Source: an uncultured Oscillospiraceae bacterium (GTDB lineage: Bacteria; Bacillota; Clostridia; Oscillospirales; Acutalibacteraceae). Taken from it: a stretch of 64,000 bases of DNA. The position numbers were made by a program, and so were the translations under genes. The stretch is taken from contig CABULH010000008.1 in the NCBI GenBank assembly GCA_902492455.1, positions 62,001 to 126,000 on the forward strand, given 5' to 3'. The notes beneath the pieces were generated by a model that was not told where the DNA came from, ran no database searches, and was given only the letters and a program-made list of their open reading frames with translations. This document shows, piece after piece, positions 34,557-43,337 of this stretch (its first letter is position 1; every line of letters starts with the position of its first letter).

Positions 34557-35567
34557 TTAAGTTGAGGTCAAATGAATCAGATGGGCGATGCCGGGGATGG
34601 ATTCGCCCTGCTGGGAAGAGGTGGGAGACATTAATGCGCCGGTGGCGACAAACAGGATGTTGTTCAGCTCCCTGCGCTCCAGCTTACTGAGAAAATAGGA
34701 ACACAGTATGGAGGCGGCGCAGCCGCAGCCGGAGCCCCCGGCGTGAACATCCTGCTTTTCCCGGTCGTACATCATCAGCCCGCAGTCCGCATGCTTGCTC
34801 CCCAGCTTGATTCCTTTGCGTTCCAGCAGATCCCGCAGCAGCTCGGAACCAACCTGGGAAAGATCACCGGTAACGATGAGATCGTAATCATCCGGAGTGG
34901 TGGCGGTATCGGTTAGGAAGTTGGCAATGGTATCCGCCGCCGCCGGAGCCATGGCGGCGCCCATATTGTTGGCGTCGGTGACTCCCAGATCGTTGATTTT
35001 GCCGAAGCAGACCGCTGAGATATGGACTCCGCTGCCTCCCATTCCCACCACGGCGGAACCTGAGGCGGTGGCTGTCCATTGAGCGGTAGGGGTGCGCTGA
35101 CCGCCGTATTCCAGTGGGAAACGGAACTGCCGCTCGGCGGTGCAGAAATGAGAGGAGGTCACCGCGGAGCATAAGTCCGCGGCGCCGCTGTCTACAAATA
35201 CCGCGGCCATTCCCAGGGTCTGGGCCATGGTTGAGCAGGCGCCGAACTGACCCAACAGGGGCACGTTGCTTTCCCGCATTCCGAAGGTGGAGGCGATGTT
35301 TTGGTTCAACAGATCCCCGGCGAAGAGGTAATGGATTTGAGAGGGGGACAGCCCCGCTTTGTCCAGCGCCCTGGTGAACGCCTCCCGCTGCAGAGCGCTT
35401 TCCGCCTTTTCCCAGGTTTTCTCTCCCAGAGTGGTGTCTTCAAAGATATAATCGAAATACCGTCCCAGAGGGCCTTCTCCCTCTTTTTTTCCGACCACCG
35501 CCGCATAACCTAGAATCGTGGGGCGGCTGGACATCAGCACGGTGTATTGACCTTTGCGTTCCGGCAT
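34557..35567 (-). CDS. spoVAD: Stage V sporulation protein AD
   Basis: The 336-residue protein has the SpoVAD pattern: GDLLNQNIASTFGMR, LGQFGACSTMAQTLGMAA with the conserved cysteine of its thiolase-like fold, SSHFCTAERQFRFP, and DVHAGGSGCGCAA. SpoVAD binds dipicolinic acid and helps load it into the forespore through the SpoVA channel. GAAGGAGGGG precedes the ATG. It follows spoVAC, which is broken by the integrative element, so its normal upstream promoter is cut off in this arrangement. A spoVAE gene does not follow; a terminator does. Confidence 0.95.
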   Translation of the reverse strand: MPERKGQYTVLMSSRPTILGYAAVVGKKEGEGPLGRYFDYIFEDTTLGEKTWEKAESALQREAFTRALDKAGLSPSQIHYLFAGDLLNQNIASTFGMRESNVPLLGQFGACSTMAQTLGMAAVFVDSGAADLCSAVTSSHFCTAERQFRFPLEYGGQRTPTAQWTATASGSAVVGMGGSGVHISAVCFGKINDLGVTDANNMGAAMAPAAADTIANFLTDTATTPDDYDLIVTGDLSQVGSELLRDLLERKGIKLGSKHADCGLMMYDREKQDVHAGGSGCGCAASILCSYFLSKLERRELNNILFVATGALMSPTSSQQGESIPGIAHLIHLTST

Positions 35568-35583
35568 CGCTTTCCCCTCCTTC

Positions 35584-35706
35584 TTAAAACAAGCCGACGA
35601 TATACCGGATCAGCCCGTATATGGTGGCCGCGGTGATGCCATACACCAGCACGGGTCCGGCAATAATGAACATCTTGGCGCCCAAACCGGTGACCAGGCC
35701 TTCTGC
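35584..35706 (-). pseudogene. spoVAC: 3' remnant of spoVAC, interrupted by the integrative element
   Basis: From about 35706 the minus strand reads EGLVTGLGAKMFIIAGPVLV and then YGITAATIYGLIRYIVGLF before TAA at 35584, the C-terminal end of SpoVAC (full length about 150 residues). Upstream of it the sequence is that of the element, with no SpoVAC start. The remaining 5' part must lie beyond the right end of the window or is lost. SpoVAC is a membrane subunit of the dipicolinate channel needed for spore maturation. It is followed at normal spacing by spoVAD. Confidence 0.85.
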
Positions 35707-35729
35707 TTGTGTCAAGTAAACCCTAAAAG

Positions 35730-35775
35730 ATTTTTTTATTTTCCTGTCGAAATTCGGCAGGAATTCTTTTTTATA
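35730..35775 (+). terminator. Hairpin with T-run at the element end
   Basis: TTCCTG-CGA and TCG-CAGGAA arms around AAT, followed on the plus strand by TTCTTTTTTAT. Its orientation would stop transcription entering the recombinase genes in antisense from the chromosome. It may alternatively be part of the attachment site. Confidence 0.45.
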
Positions 35776-37383
35776 TTACGAAGCAAGCCCCGGAATACAT
35801 TCTCCGATTATATCTGTCAGATACTTGCTTTTTAGTCCAATCTCAATTCGCCCACCTTCAAATACTCGTACTTTATCTATCAGTCGGCTTATAACCTCTG
35901 GGCGATACTCGGTCAAAGCCTGAATCTGTTCCGCATCCTGCCCTGCGAGAGCAAGAGCTTTTTGTTTTTGAATACACTCATTTAATACCACATTCTTTTC
36001 TGCGATCTTCTGTTGAAGCCTTTCGTCTTCAGCCTTATTATCGGACTGAATTTTGATGAATCGCTCTCTGCTTATATGCCCATTCCTATACTCCTCATAT
36101 AGAGAGCTTTTTCCATTCGCAATTTGCCTGCGCCTTCGTTCCATATCTGCGATCAGCCTTTCAAGCTGCGCCTGTTCTGTGACATCATATTTTTTCACAA
36201 ACTTAGACTTGTCCAGCAGAATTCGTGCGATTGCCTGCACAACACTCAGCGTCTTGTCCTGGAGTACTTCCATACTTTCGTGGATAGCGGCACATTCCGC
36301 TTGGTTTTGACTGGATGCCTTCAAACAAAATAGGTGTGTATCAATCGCAGGTGCTTTCTGCAGCTTCCTTCCACAATAACCGCAAACAAATAAATTGCCG
36401 GCTCTGTTACCGGAAGTATTCATATTAACCGTTTTGATTCGAGAAGCCAGCGAGACAGCGGCTGCCTGAAACTTTTCTTCTGAAATAATCGCCTCATGAG
36501 TATTTTCCACGACAATCCACTGCTCACGAGGAAGGGCCCGGCTTTTATTGGTTCGTATTCCCACCATCTCTCGTGTATTGGAAATCATCTTTCCCGTATA
36601 TCTTTCATCACTGAGAATTTTACGGATCGTGGAAGCAAGCCAAATACTCTCCCCATCAACCACTCTGCCGTTATAGAACATTCCATTTTGAAGTTTGTAC
36701 TGTCGCGGCGATGGAATCTTTTGATCGTTTAGGTGCTGAGCTATGCTTTTGGTACTTTGCCCTGCGATACACAAATCAAATATTCTGACAACTACTTGCC
36801 GGACATTCTCATCCACAATCAGCTTACGCTTATCTTTAGGATCAAGCTGATAGCCATAAAAGGCGTGGCCGCAGGAATGGTAAAATCCCTGCTTTCGCCG
36901 AGCCTGATTTGCACTTCGTATTTTCAGCGAAAGATCCTTACTATACATTCCATTGACGAGGTTGCGGATTGCCAGTTCCAGCCCGCCGGTCGTCCCGACA
37001 TAATCATTCGTATCGAAATGATCATTGACGGAAATAAAGCGTGTTCCGAACAGGGGGAACAATAATTCCAAGTACCCGCCGACCTCTAAATGGTCTCGTC
37101 CGAACCGTGAAAGGTCTTTTACCATAACCGCATCAATCTCTCGGTTACGCAGCATTTCAATCATTCTCGTGAATTGCGGGCGATCAAAGTTTGTGCCGCT
37201 GAAACCATCATCACAAAACTCAATAATCTGGTATTTCTTTAGATCCGGATGGCTCTCATAATAGTTCACCAACAATTTTCTTTGGTTGGTAATACTATTA
37301 CTTTCCTTTTTATCCGCCGAGCCTTTTAGGTCTCCGTCTTCCATTGACAGACGGATATAGAATGCGAGCGTCTTATCCGGCAT
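35776..37383 (-). CDS. Large serine recombinase 1 (element end)
   Basis: The 535-residue protein has a resolvase catalytic domain with nucleophile S13 in YIRLSMED, DDGFSGTNFDRPQF and VKDLSRFGRD, then a recombinase domain and a zinc ribbon (CGYCGRKL) followed by a coiled-coil C-terminus. Large serine recombinases integrate and excise elements at short att sites. It is the last of three tandem recombinases and lies next to the spoVAC junction. Its start overlaps the end of recombinase 2 by 11 bases. Confidence 0.93.
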   Translation of the reverse strand: MPDKTLAFYIRLSMEDGDLKGSADKKESNSITNQRKLLVNYYESHPDLKKYQIIEFCDDGFSGTNFDRPQFTRMIEMLRNREIDAVMVKDLSRFGRDHLEVGGYLELLFPLFGTRFISVNDHFDTNDYVGTTGGLELAIRNLVNGMYSKDLSLKIRSANQARRKQGFYHSCGHAFYGYQLDPKDKRKLIVDENVRQVVVRIFDLCIAGQSTKSIAQHLNDQKIPSPRQYKLQNGMFYNGRVVDGESIWLASTIRKILSDERYTGKMISNTREMVGIRTNKSRALPREQWIVVENTHEAIISEEKFQAAAVSLASRIKTVNMNTSGNRAGNLFVCGYCGRKLQKAPAIDTHLFCLKASSQNQAECAAIHESMEVLQDKTLSVVQAIARILLDKSKFVKKYDVTEQAQLERLIADMERRRRQIANGKSSLYEEYRNGHISRERFIKIQSDNKAEDERLQQKIAEKNVVLNECIQKQKALALAGQDAEQIQALTEYRPEVISRLIDKVRVFEGGRIEIGLKSKYLTDIIGECIPGLAS

Positions 37384-39073
37384 ATTTGTTCACCTCCTTT
37401 TTTCGCATTGCTGCCCAAAGTAAAACTTCTTCCAATTCATCGCGAAAATTGAATTCAATTTCTGCTCGGCCATCGTTATAGAGCGTCAGCTTGTTTACAA
37501 ATGCTTCGACCATCTTTCTGTCCAAAGTTTTTTGATCCTTAAAGTCGGCAACAAGCTTTGCCCAATGTTCACCGCCCAAGTATTCCGGATCATATTTTCG
37601 GGATTCCTTTTTTATTTCTGAAAGGAAGATCCGCAATTCATCAGCTTTTTGTGCATACTCTTGTCCCATAGCCACATAGTCTTCTGCGGTAATCGTGCCT
37701 TCCGCATATTCTTCGTATAAAGCCGCTTTCAGTTCCATATAGCGGTCAATCTGTCGCTGTAGGTTGTTAATCTGTTCTTTGTACACTTTATAGCGGACTT
37801 GGCTGGTATTTTTCTTGTTGAGCTCCGCAATGATACTTTTGGCATCTAAGTACAGAGCCATCTGATTTTGGATCAGTGTGTGAACCATTGATTCCAGCTG
37901 CTCACTTTTAACAGCCTTCTTACTGCAATATTGGCTGTTGTAGTGTTCGTGAATCATACAGCAATACCAGTAACTTTCTCTCCCGTGATTTACTTTCCGA
38001 CGGATGTGCATAGCTTTTCCGCATTCACCACAGAACAAATGCCCCCGGAACATACTCTCACGCTTGCTTTTGTGATCATACTTCGTAGCCAGGGCGTGCT
38101 CTTCCTTATTTTTAGCAAAATACTCCTGGACCCGATTAAATAATTCCTCTGTCACAATAGGCTCGTGAGTGCCTTTTGTGATAATCCATTCTTCCGGCGG
38201 TACGGCTTTACTTCCTTTTTGACCGGTAATATAGAATTCAGAAGCATACTTGCCACTAACCATCCAGCCAAGATATATTCTATCCTGTAAGATCCTGCGA
38301 ACGGTCTGCATATACCACATGGAATTCTTATACTTATCTTTTTTTGAAACGCCGGTTTCGTACAAACGCCTGCCTGGCGAAGCAACACCTCGCTCGTTCA
38401 AAGTGGTCGCAACATAATGCAAGGTAGCACCATCTGCAACCATTTCAAACATTTCTCTGACAATCGGTGCGGTTTCATCATCGGCTAACAGCATATGCTT
38501 ATCCCGTGGATCTCTTACATAACCATAGGGCGCCCTGCTGCCTGCAAATTTCCCTTGCTCTTGAATTGATCGCATTACGGAACAGATTTTTTGAGAGGCG
38601 TCTTTTGCATACATTTCATTCGTCATATTCTTGATCTGTACGCCGATATCGACCTGCATCGTCTTTGAATCGAATCTGTCTGTAATTGCAATAAAGCGAA
38701 CGCCAAGGACAGGAAACACCATTTCAATATATTCGCCGGTTTCAATCAGGTTTCGCCCAAGTCTGGAAAGGTCCTTAACTATCACGCAGTCTATCTTTCC
38801 ATCTCGAATATCATTCATCATTCTTGAAAACTCCGGGCGGACAAAATCTGTACCTGAAATGTCATCGTCCACATAAATGTCCACGACATCAATATCTAAA
38901 TTTTCGCTGGCAAAGTCCTTCAACAGTTGAATTTGGTTGCCAATCGTATCTGCCTCGCGCTTTCTCTCTGTTTCTACTGAGATTCGAGCATAAAGGCCGG
39001 CGCAATATATCTTTTCAGAAGGGGCTGCTGGCAATATTACTTGATTAACTGCTTTCCTACTTTTTCGTGCCAT
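37373..39073 (-). CDS. Large serine recombinase 2
   Basis: The 566-residue protein has nucleophile S32 in LYARISVE, YVDDDISGTDFVRPEF and VKDLSRLGRN, a recombinase domain with GSRAPYGYVRD, a zinc ribbon (CGECGKAM) and a long C-terminal coiled coil. Clearly paralogous to, but diverged from, recombinases 1 and 3. The 1-bp overlap with recombinase 3 indicates one transcript. Confidence 0.93.
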   Translation of the reverse strand: MARKSRKAVNQVILPAAPSEKIYCAGLYARISVETERKREADTIGNQIQLLKDFASENLDIDVVDIYVDDDISGTDFVRPEFSRMMNDIRDGKIDCVIVKDLSRLGRNLIETGEYIEMVFPVLGVRFIAITDRFDSKTMQVDIGVQIKNMTNEMYAKDASQKICSVMRSIQEQGKFAGSRAPYGYVRDPRDKHMLLADDETAPIVREMFEMVADGATLHYVATTLNERGVASPGRRLYETGVSKKDKYKNSMWYMQTVRRILQDRIYLGWMVSGKYASEFYITGQKGSKAVPPEEWIITKGTHEPIVTEELFNRVQEYFAKNKEEHALATKYDHKSKRESMFRGHLFCGECGKAMHIRRKVNHGRESYWYCCMIHEHYNSQYCSKKAVKSEQLESMVHTLIQNQMALYLDAKSIIAELNKKNTSQVRYKVYKEQINNLQRQIDRYMELKAALYEEYAEGTITAEDYVAMGQEYAQKADELRIFLSEIKKESRKYDPEYLGGEHWAKLVADFKDQKTLDRKMVEAFVNKLTLYNDGRAEIEFNFRDELEEVLLWAAMRKKEVNKYAG

Positions 39074-40725
39074 TATACAACCTCCTTATGATTTTCCTGA
39101 TAATACTCCCGCACTTGTTCAGATAATGCCGAGTAGTCCTGCCAATGAGTGAATGAAACCTCGATCTTTCGATCCTCATAGATTGCAATTTCATCAATAC
39201 ACTCTACAGCTACCATCCGCGTAAGTTCTGTTATATTGCGATGCTCCATAAAATCCTGTATCCACTGATGCGGCTTGGAGTTGTCGTCCAAGTACATATC
39301 AATTTCCTTTTGTGCCTGATCATATGCCTGTTTCTGAGAGGCAATACGCTCATCATACTGCGCTTTGATATCCATATAGTCTTCTTTCGAGATGAGACCG
39401 TCTTTCATATCCTCGTAGAGTGAAAGCTTGAGCCTGCGATACCGCTCCAACTCTTCCTCTATCTTCAATTGCCGTTCCTGAACTTTCTTTAGCTTTATCT
39501 TTTGGAACGGAACCTTTCGGATTACTTCTAAGCAAGAATCTAACTCACATACCATACGGATATGCTCTCTGAGAAGAAGCAGGACAGTTTGCTCCAAATC
39601 GCTTTCGGAAATTCTATGACTGCTGGTACAGCCTTTGTGTTTTTTGTTAGTATCACAAATATAGTAGCAATATTTTTTGCCACCAGAACTGGTCGAGGTC
39701 TTAACCATCGGACCTTTACAGTCTCCGCAAATAACCAGCCCGGCCAATGGATGCACAACCCTTTCCTTAGGTGAAGTTCGTGTGTCCAGCAGCAAAAGCC
39801 TTTGCACAAGATTAAAAATCCGCTCTGATACAATCGGTTTGTGGGCATTCTCAACCTTAACCCATTTGTCCTCATCATTCACAATAACCGTATTGATTTT
39901 ATAATTTGGTTTTGTGCGGATTCCTTGGATCAAGGTGCCGATATATACTGGATTCGTCAATATCCTGCGAACAGCAACCGATGTCCACTGTGTCTGCTTT
40001 CCTGTTTCAAAACCGGTTTTGAACCGCTCACCCTGGCTCTTCTTATATTCCATCGGAGAAAGAACGCCATCTGCCGTCAGCCTTTTTGCAATGCCATCCT
40101 GACTCATACCTTCCAATTTCCATCGGAATATATCCTCTACGACAGATGCAGCATAATCGTCAATCTCCAGCTGATTGTGATCATTTTCTGCTTTACGATA
40201 GCCGAAGGGGGTAAAGGCACCAATATATTCGCCATTCTTTCTTTTGACCTGTAGATGGCTGCGCACTTTAATTGACATATCACGACAGTAGCTGTCATTG
40301 ATCAAATTCTTCAGGGTAATATTCAGTTCGTCAGATTGCGTCCTTGTGATGGTATCAATCCCATCATTGATTGCAATCAGTCTTACCCCATTATAAAAAA
40401 ACAGACGATCAATATACTTTCCGGCGTTAATATACTCACGCCCAAAACGGGACAAATCCTTGACCACCACACAGTTAATGAGCCCAGCCTTGATGTCATC
40501 CATCATCAGCTGAAACTGCGGGCGGTCAAAATTCGTCCCAGTATATCCATCGTCTATTCTTATAGATACAACCTTAATATCAGGCTTATCCTGTAAAAAG
40601 CCCAAAATAAGCTGTTTTTGATTTACAATACTATTGCTCTCCGCTTTCTGAGCAGAGTCCATATCCTCTTTGGATAGTCTCAAATAAACAGCAGCATTAT
40701 ACTGCTGCACCTTCTGATTGATCAT
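39073..40725 (-). CDS. Large serine recombinase 3
   Basis: The 550-residue protein has nucleophile S18 in VYLRLSKED, IDDGYTGTNFDRPQF and VKDLSRFGRE, the recombinase domain with AFTPFGYRKAE, and a zinc-ribbon region (VICGDCKGPM). First gene of the recombinase operon. Three such proteins in a row suggest division of labour, or a heteromeric complex, in integration and excision. Confidence 0.93.
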   Translation of the reverse strand: MINQKVQQYNAAVYLRLSKEDMDSAQKAESNSIVNQKQLILGFLQDKPDIKVVSIRIDDGYTGTNFDRPQFQLMMDDIKAGLINCVVVKDLSRFGREYINAGKYIDRLFFYNGVRLIAINDGIDTITRTQSDELNITLKNLINDSYCRDMSIKVRSHLQVKRKNGEYIGAFTPFGYRKAENDHNQLEIDDYAASVVEDIFRWKLEGMSQDGIAKRLTADGVLSPMEYKKSQGERFKTGFETGKQTQWTSVAVRRILTNPVYIGTLIQGIRTKPNYKINTVIVNDEDKWVKVENAHKPIVSERIFNLVQRLLLLDTRTSPKERVVHPLAGLVICGDCKGPMVKTSTSSGGKKYCYYICDTNKKHKGCTSSHRISESDLEQTVLLLLREHIRMVCELDSCLEVIRKVPFQKIKLKKVQERQLKIEEELERYRRLKLSLYEDMKDGLISKEDYMDIKAQYDERIASQKQAYDQAQKEIDMYLDDNSKPHQWIQDFMEHRNITELTRMVAVECIDEIAIYEDRKIEVSFTHWQDYSALSEQVREYYQENHKEVV

Positions 40726-40862
40726 ATATACTCACTCCTTTAGCAATTAGTTCGCCACAAACCACTGCTTCTGGGTGAGTATGCAAATTTAGTCCACCCG
40801 TATTGTAGCACATTTAAGCCGGATTTTCTACCCGGTTTGCCATATTCCATACATTCCCAGAA

Positions 40863-41123
40863 TCAAATCGTGCGTAAAATTTCCTCCATGTTTTGTTGAA
40901 ATGTGGGACCGCCCGTCTTATATACCACTTTTACAGCCACATCGCCTACTCGAAAACAATAGGGGTTTCCGATTTGACTGACAAATGAAGCAACTCTCTC
41001 TGGTATGGGAAGCGATTCGTCAATCTTTACGCTATTTAGATCAATCAATGCTGATTTATCCACAGTCCGAATGTCCACCTGTTGCATTTCATTCAAACTT
41101 TCGCGGTCAATGTTCGTGCCCAT
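40863..41123 (-). CDS. Small element protein of unknown function, conserved next to recombinases
   Basis: The 86-residue protein reads VDIRTVDKSALIDLNSVKID then ERVASFVSQIGNPYCFRVGDVAV. It resembles small proteins (DUF6870-like, from memory) that accompany serine recombinases in clostridial elements. GAAAGGAGTG precedes the ATG. It could be a recombination accessory or directionality factor; that is speculation. Confidence 0.65.
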   Translation of the reverse strand: MGTNIDRESLNEMQQVDIRTVDKSALIDLNSVKIDESLPIPERVASFVSQIGNPYCFRVGDVAVKVVYKTGGPTFQQNMEEILRTI

Positions 41124-41552
41124 AAAAACACTCCTTTCCCTTACGGTTTCTCTAAAATTATTGCCAAAATAGACCAGTTCTATTCAAGTGATAGCAATAT
41201 CATATAATGCCTAACTCGGCGCCCATAGCTACTGGGTCCATAGAAATCTCATCTCTCCGCCTTCATTGTGGCCGAGCCGCGAATTACGGAAGTACCATTA
41301 TTATCCCTGATGCCTCATCGCGTTATACAGGGGCTGCCTGCATATCAGTGCTCTTGTCTTTGTTCGCCACACAAATGGATAGCCGCTCATCATCAGGGGA
41401 TGTACCGAGGTTTGCTATTCAGTTTTCAAGGTCCAGAAGGATGTCTTCGTTAATTAAAAGCGAACAAAGGACAGCGGATTTCGCAAATGATTTAAGATTT
41501 TTATAAAAGCACACCGACTCTACCAGAAAGCCGGCGTACTCTTATAAAAGTC
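41124..41552. other. 429-base intergenic region without a credible gene
   Basis: Short open frames on the plus strand lack ribosome-binding sites and database-like motifs. The minus strand contains ACCTTGAAAACTGAATAG (41414-41434 region), a segment that resembles the Firmicute rRNA-operon spacer leader. Nothing else is recognised; it may hold a leader RNA or regulatory sites for the recombinase operon. Confidence 0.5.
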
Positions 41553-41744
41553 TTAAATCTTGAAACGAGTGATCTGCAACGCTACCTGAAGCATAATGTA
41601 TTGCTTGCAGTCTTCGTCAAACCTACCGCCTACAACGCTGTGTTTATCGATGAGCGTCATATAAATCTCAAAGATTTTATCCAGCGCTGCGTGGTCGCCC
41701 GCTGTTGCACGATTCAGAATTTCTGCAAACTCACTTTTGGTCAT
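41553..41744 (-). CDS. Small helix-turn-helix protein of mobile elements (Tn916-Orf-like)
   Basis: The 63-residue product starts MTKSEFAEILNRATAGDHAALDKI, as in the small conjugative-transposon helix-turn-helix proteins that pair with a sigma-like factor. TTGGGAGGTG gives a strong site for the ATG at 41744; the longer reading to 41807 would lie inside the sigma-factor gene. It overlaps that gene by 14 bases and is likely co-translated with it. Confidence 0.8.
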   Translation of the reverse strand: MTKSEFAEILNRATAGDHAALDKIFEIYMTLIDKHSVVGGRFDEDCKQYIMLQVALQITRFKI

Positions 41745-42141
41745 CTGTTTCACCTCCCAAACTTTTCCGAAGCTTCTGTAGAGCCAAATATTTTTGGTCA
41801 TATACATACTTAACGGAACAGTTCATTTTCTGTGCGATCTCGATAGCAGACAATTCTTCAATAAACAGCATTTCCAGGACTCTTTGCCGCATCAATGGGA
41901 GGGACAAAAAAGCGTTTGCCAGCTTCTCTTCCTCAAACTCAAAGGACTGCGTGTTGCTGTATGCTTTCACATACTGCTCTTCAAAATCCACATAAGGTTC
42001 TATTTCCAAATCCTCCAAATAGATTTCCTGCGCCCTTTGTTTTACCTTTCGGATATAATCCAGTTTTGCGTGGATGATAACCTGCGATATGTAGACGGTA
42101 AATCTTGCACGCAGTTCATCCCGATCCGTGTCCTTCGACAC
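41731..42141 (-). CDS. Sigma-70-family factor (region 4) of the element
   Basis: The 136-residue protein has a region-4 helix-turn-helix near the C-terminus (LPLMRQRVLEMLFIEELSAIEIAQKM, then VKYVYDQKYLALQKLR). Tn916-like elements encode such factors next to a small HTH protein. It probably activates element promoters. A hairpin cluster lies in its leader. Confidence 0.85.
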   Translation of the reverse strand: MSKDTDRDELRARFTVYISQVIIHAKLDYIRKVKQRAQEIYLEDLEIEPYVDFEEQYVKAYSNTQSFEFEEEKLANAFLSLPLMRQRVLEMLFIEELSAIEIAQKMNCSVKYVYDQKYLALQKLRKSLGGETDDQK

Positions 42142-42468
42142 CTCTTAACCCCCTTCCAGACGCGCCGCTGCGGCGGTGGAAGGAAGGTATATATGGTAAA
42201 ATGCCGAAACGGCACGCTATGATTATTAGTGACCGTGATGCCTCTCCTGTACATAGCATTAAACAATCATGGAAATCACCCCCTTTCAAAATGAATATAA
42301 AAAAGCGGTCACAGCACACAAAGGCATACTGTAACCGCTCAAAAGCGCAAAATAGAACAACCACCTCAATAAGGTCGTTGTAATTTATCTTATGTATTTG
42401 TCTTCGTCTTTTATTTTTTCGCCCACCGGCGTCGCTAATGATATTTTGTCATTTGCACTCCTCCCTGT
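42142..42468 (-). promoter_or_regulatory. Leader region with a terminator hairpin upstream of the sigma-factor gene
   Basis: No gene of normal length. Minus strand order: imperfect hairpin (42357-42381), then the terminator hairpin at 42304-42339 with T6, then AAAGGGGGTGATTTCC with a four-codon frame M-I-V-stop, then the sigma-factor gene. The layout resembles attenuation leaders of Tn916-like elements. Confidence 0.6.
42298..42339 (-). terminator. Rho-independent terminator/attenuator ahead of the sigma-factor gene
   Basis: AGCGGTTACAG and CTGTGACCGCT arms (one wobble) with TTTTTT directly after on the minus strand. Either ends the Xre transcript or attenuates the sigma-factor message. Confidence 0.75.
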
Positions 42469-42813
42469 TTACTTCTGATCCGAATTATCAATGACCTTCA
42501 AAAGGTTTTCTATCATTTCACACGCAAGGATACGCTTGTTCAGTGGGTAGCTTTTTAGCTTTGCACTAATTTCGTGCAAATAAATAAGTTCCGGATGATC
42601 TGAGTCTGCTACAACAAACTGGTCAATCATCACACCCAAAGCATTTGCTATCTTGACCATCATATCTAAACTCGGAACACCTCGTCCATTTTCAATTTGC
42701 CCAATATGGCTATTGGAACAACCTATGATTTCTGCAAGCTCTTCCTGTGTGAGTCCTGCAATTTTACGGTACTTTCTCACATTAGCACCCAGTTTTTTGT
42801 ACTCCAAATTCAT
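42469..42813 (-). CDS. Xre-family regulator of the element
   Basis: The 114-residue protein has a Cro/CI helix-turn-helix (RKIAGLTQEELAEIIGCSNSHIGQIENGRG) and NALGVMIDQF. I take the ATG at 42813 (MNLEYKKLG) with AAGGAG upstream; the frame reaches to 42972 but the extra N-terminus looks non-coding. It follows the partition pair and probably represses element genes. Confidence 0.85.
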   Translation of the reverse strand: MNLEYKKLGANVRKYRKIAGLTQEELAEIIGCSNSHIGQIENGRGVPSLDMMVKIANALGVMIDQFVVADSDHPELIYLHEISAKLKSYPLNKRILACEMIENLLKVIDNSDQK

Positions 42814-42964
42814 ACACTCCTTATATCTCAATTTTATTCCATCATCAACACAGTTTGAAGAAAGCAAAATTCCAAAACACGCAGTATAAGTGGAATTGTA
42901 TAAGAAATGTTTGAAAATGAAAGGGAGAAGGGGTCCTCCCCCTCGGAGAACCCCTTCTTGCTTA

Positions 42965-43321
42965 CTAATCAAATAAGTCCAGATTGTGTAGCATCTCGTC
43001 TATATCCGCATCTGCAATTATAGGCTGGCTACCAGTGTTCTCCAAGCCGCCACTGGCCTGAGCGACTGATATTTTCTCGTCTATAATACTGCGGATTTTT
43101 TCTTCTAACTCAGCCCAAGAAATATCCGGCTTAATCTTTACTTGAATTCTTCTGTAATCCATATTGATTTCCGGATGTGATTCAAGGTACTGCGCTACAG
43201 CTTCAACAATAATAGCGCTTTTCTTATTTCCAATCTTTTCTAAAAATTCGCCGACCATATGGTTTTTCTCCGACGAATCACCAAATCCCAAGGTATATCT
43301 ATACTTACCATCCTTCTTCAC
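42965..43321 (-). CDS. ParR-like partition adaptor
   Basis: The 118-residue protein starts KYRYTLGFGDSSEKNHMVGEF then KSAIIVEAVAQYLESHPE, a ribbon-helix-helix pattern with a charged tail, encoded directly after an actin-like ATPase. By position and fold it should bind a centromere-like site and the ParM filament. No iterated parC site was seen near it. Confidence 0.7.
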   Translation of the reverse strand: MKKDGKYRYTLGFGDSSEKNHMVGEFLEKIGNKKSAIIVEAVAQYLESHPEINMDYRRIQVKIKPDISWAELEEKIRSIIDEKISVAQASGGLENTGSQPIIADADIDEMLHNLDLFD

Positions 43322-43337
43322 ACTATCGGCCTCCCTG

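Noticed and set aside
41207..41506. Plus-strand 99-codon frame in the element intergenic region
   Set aside because: No ribosome-binding site, Ser/Arg-rich low-information product, against the direction of all element genes.
42042..42266. Minus-strand frame with YRRGITVTNNHS overlapping the sigma-factor start
   Set aside because: Mostly leader sequence without good start; could be a leader peptide, but support is too weak.
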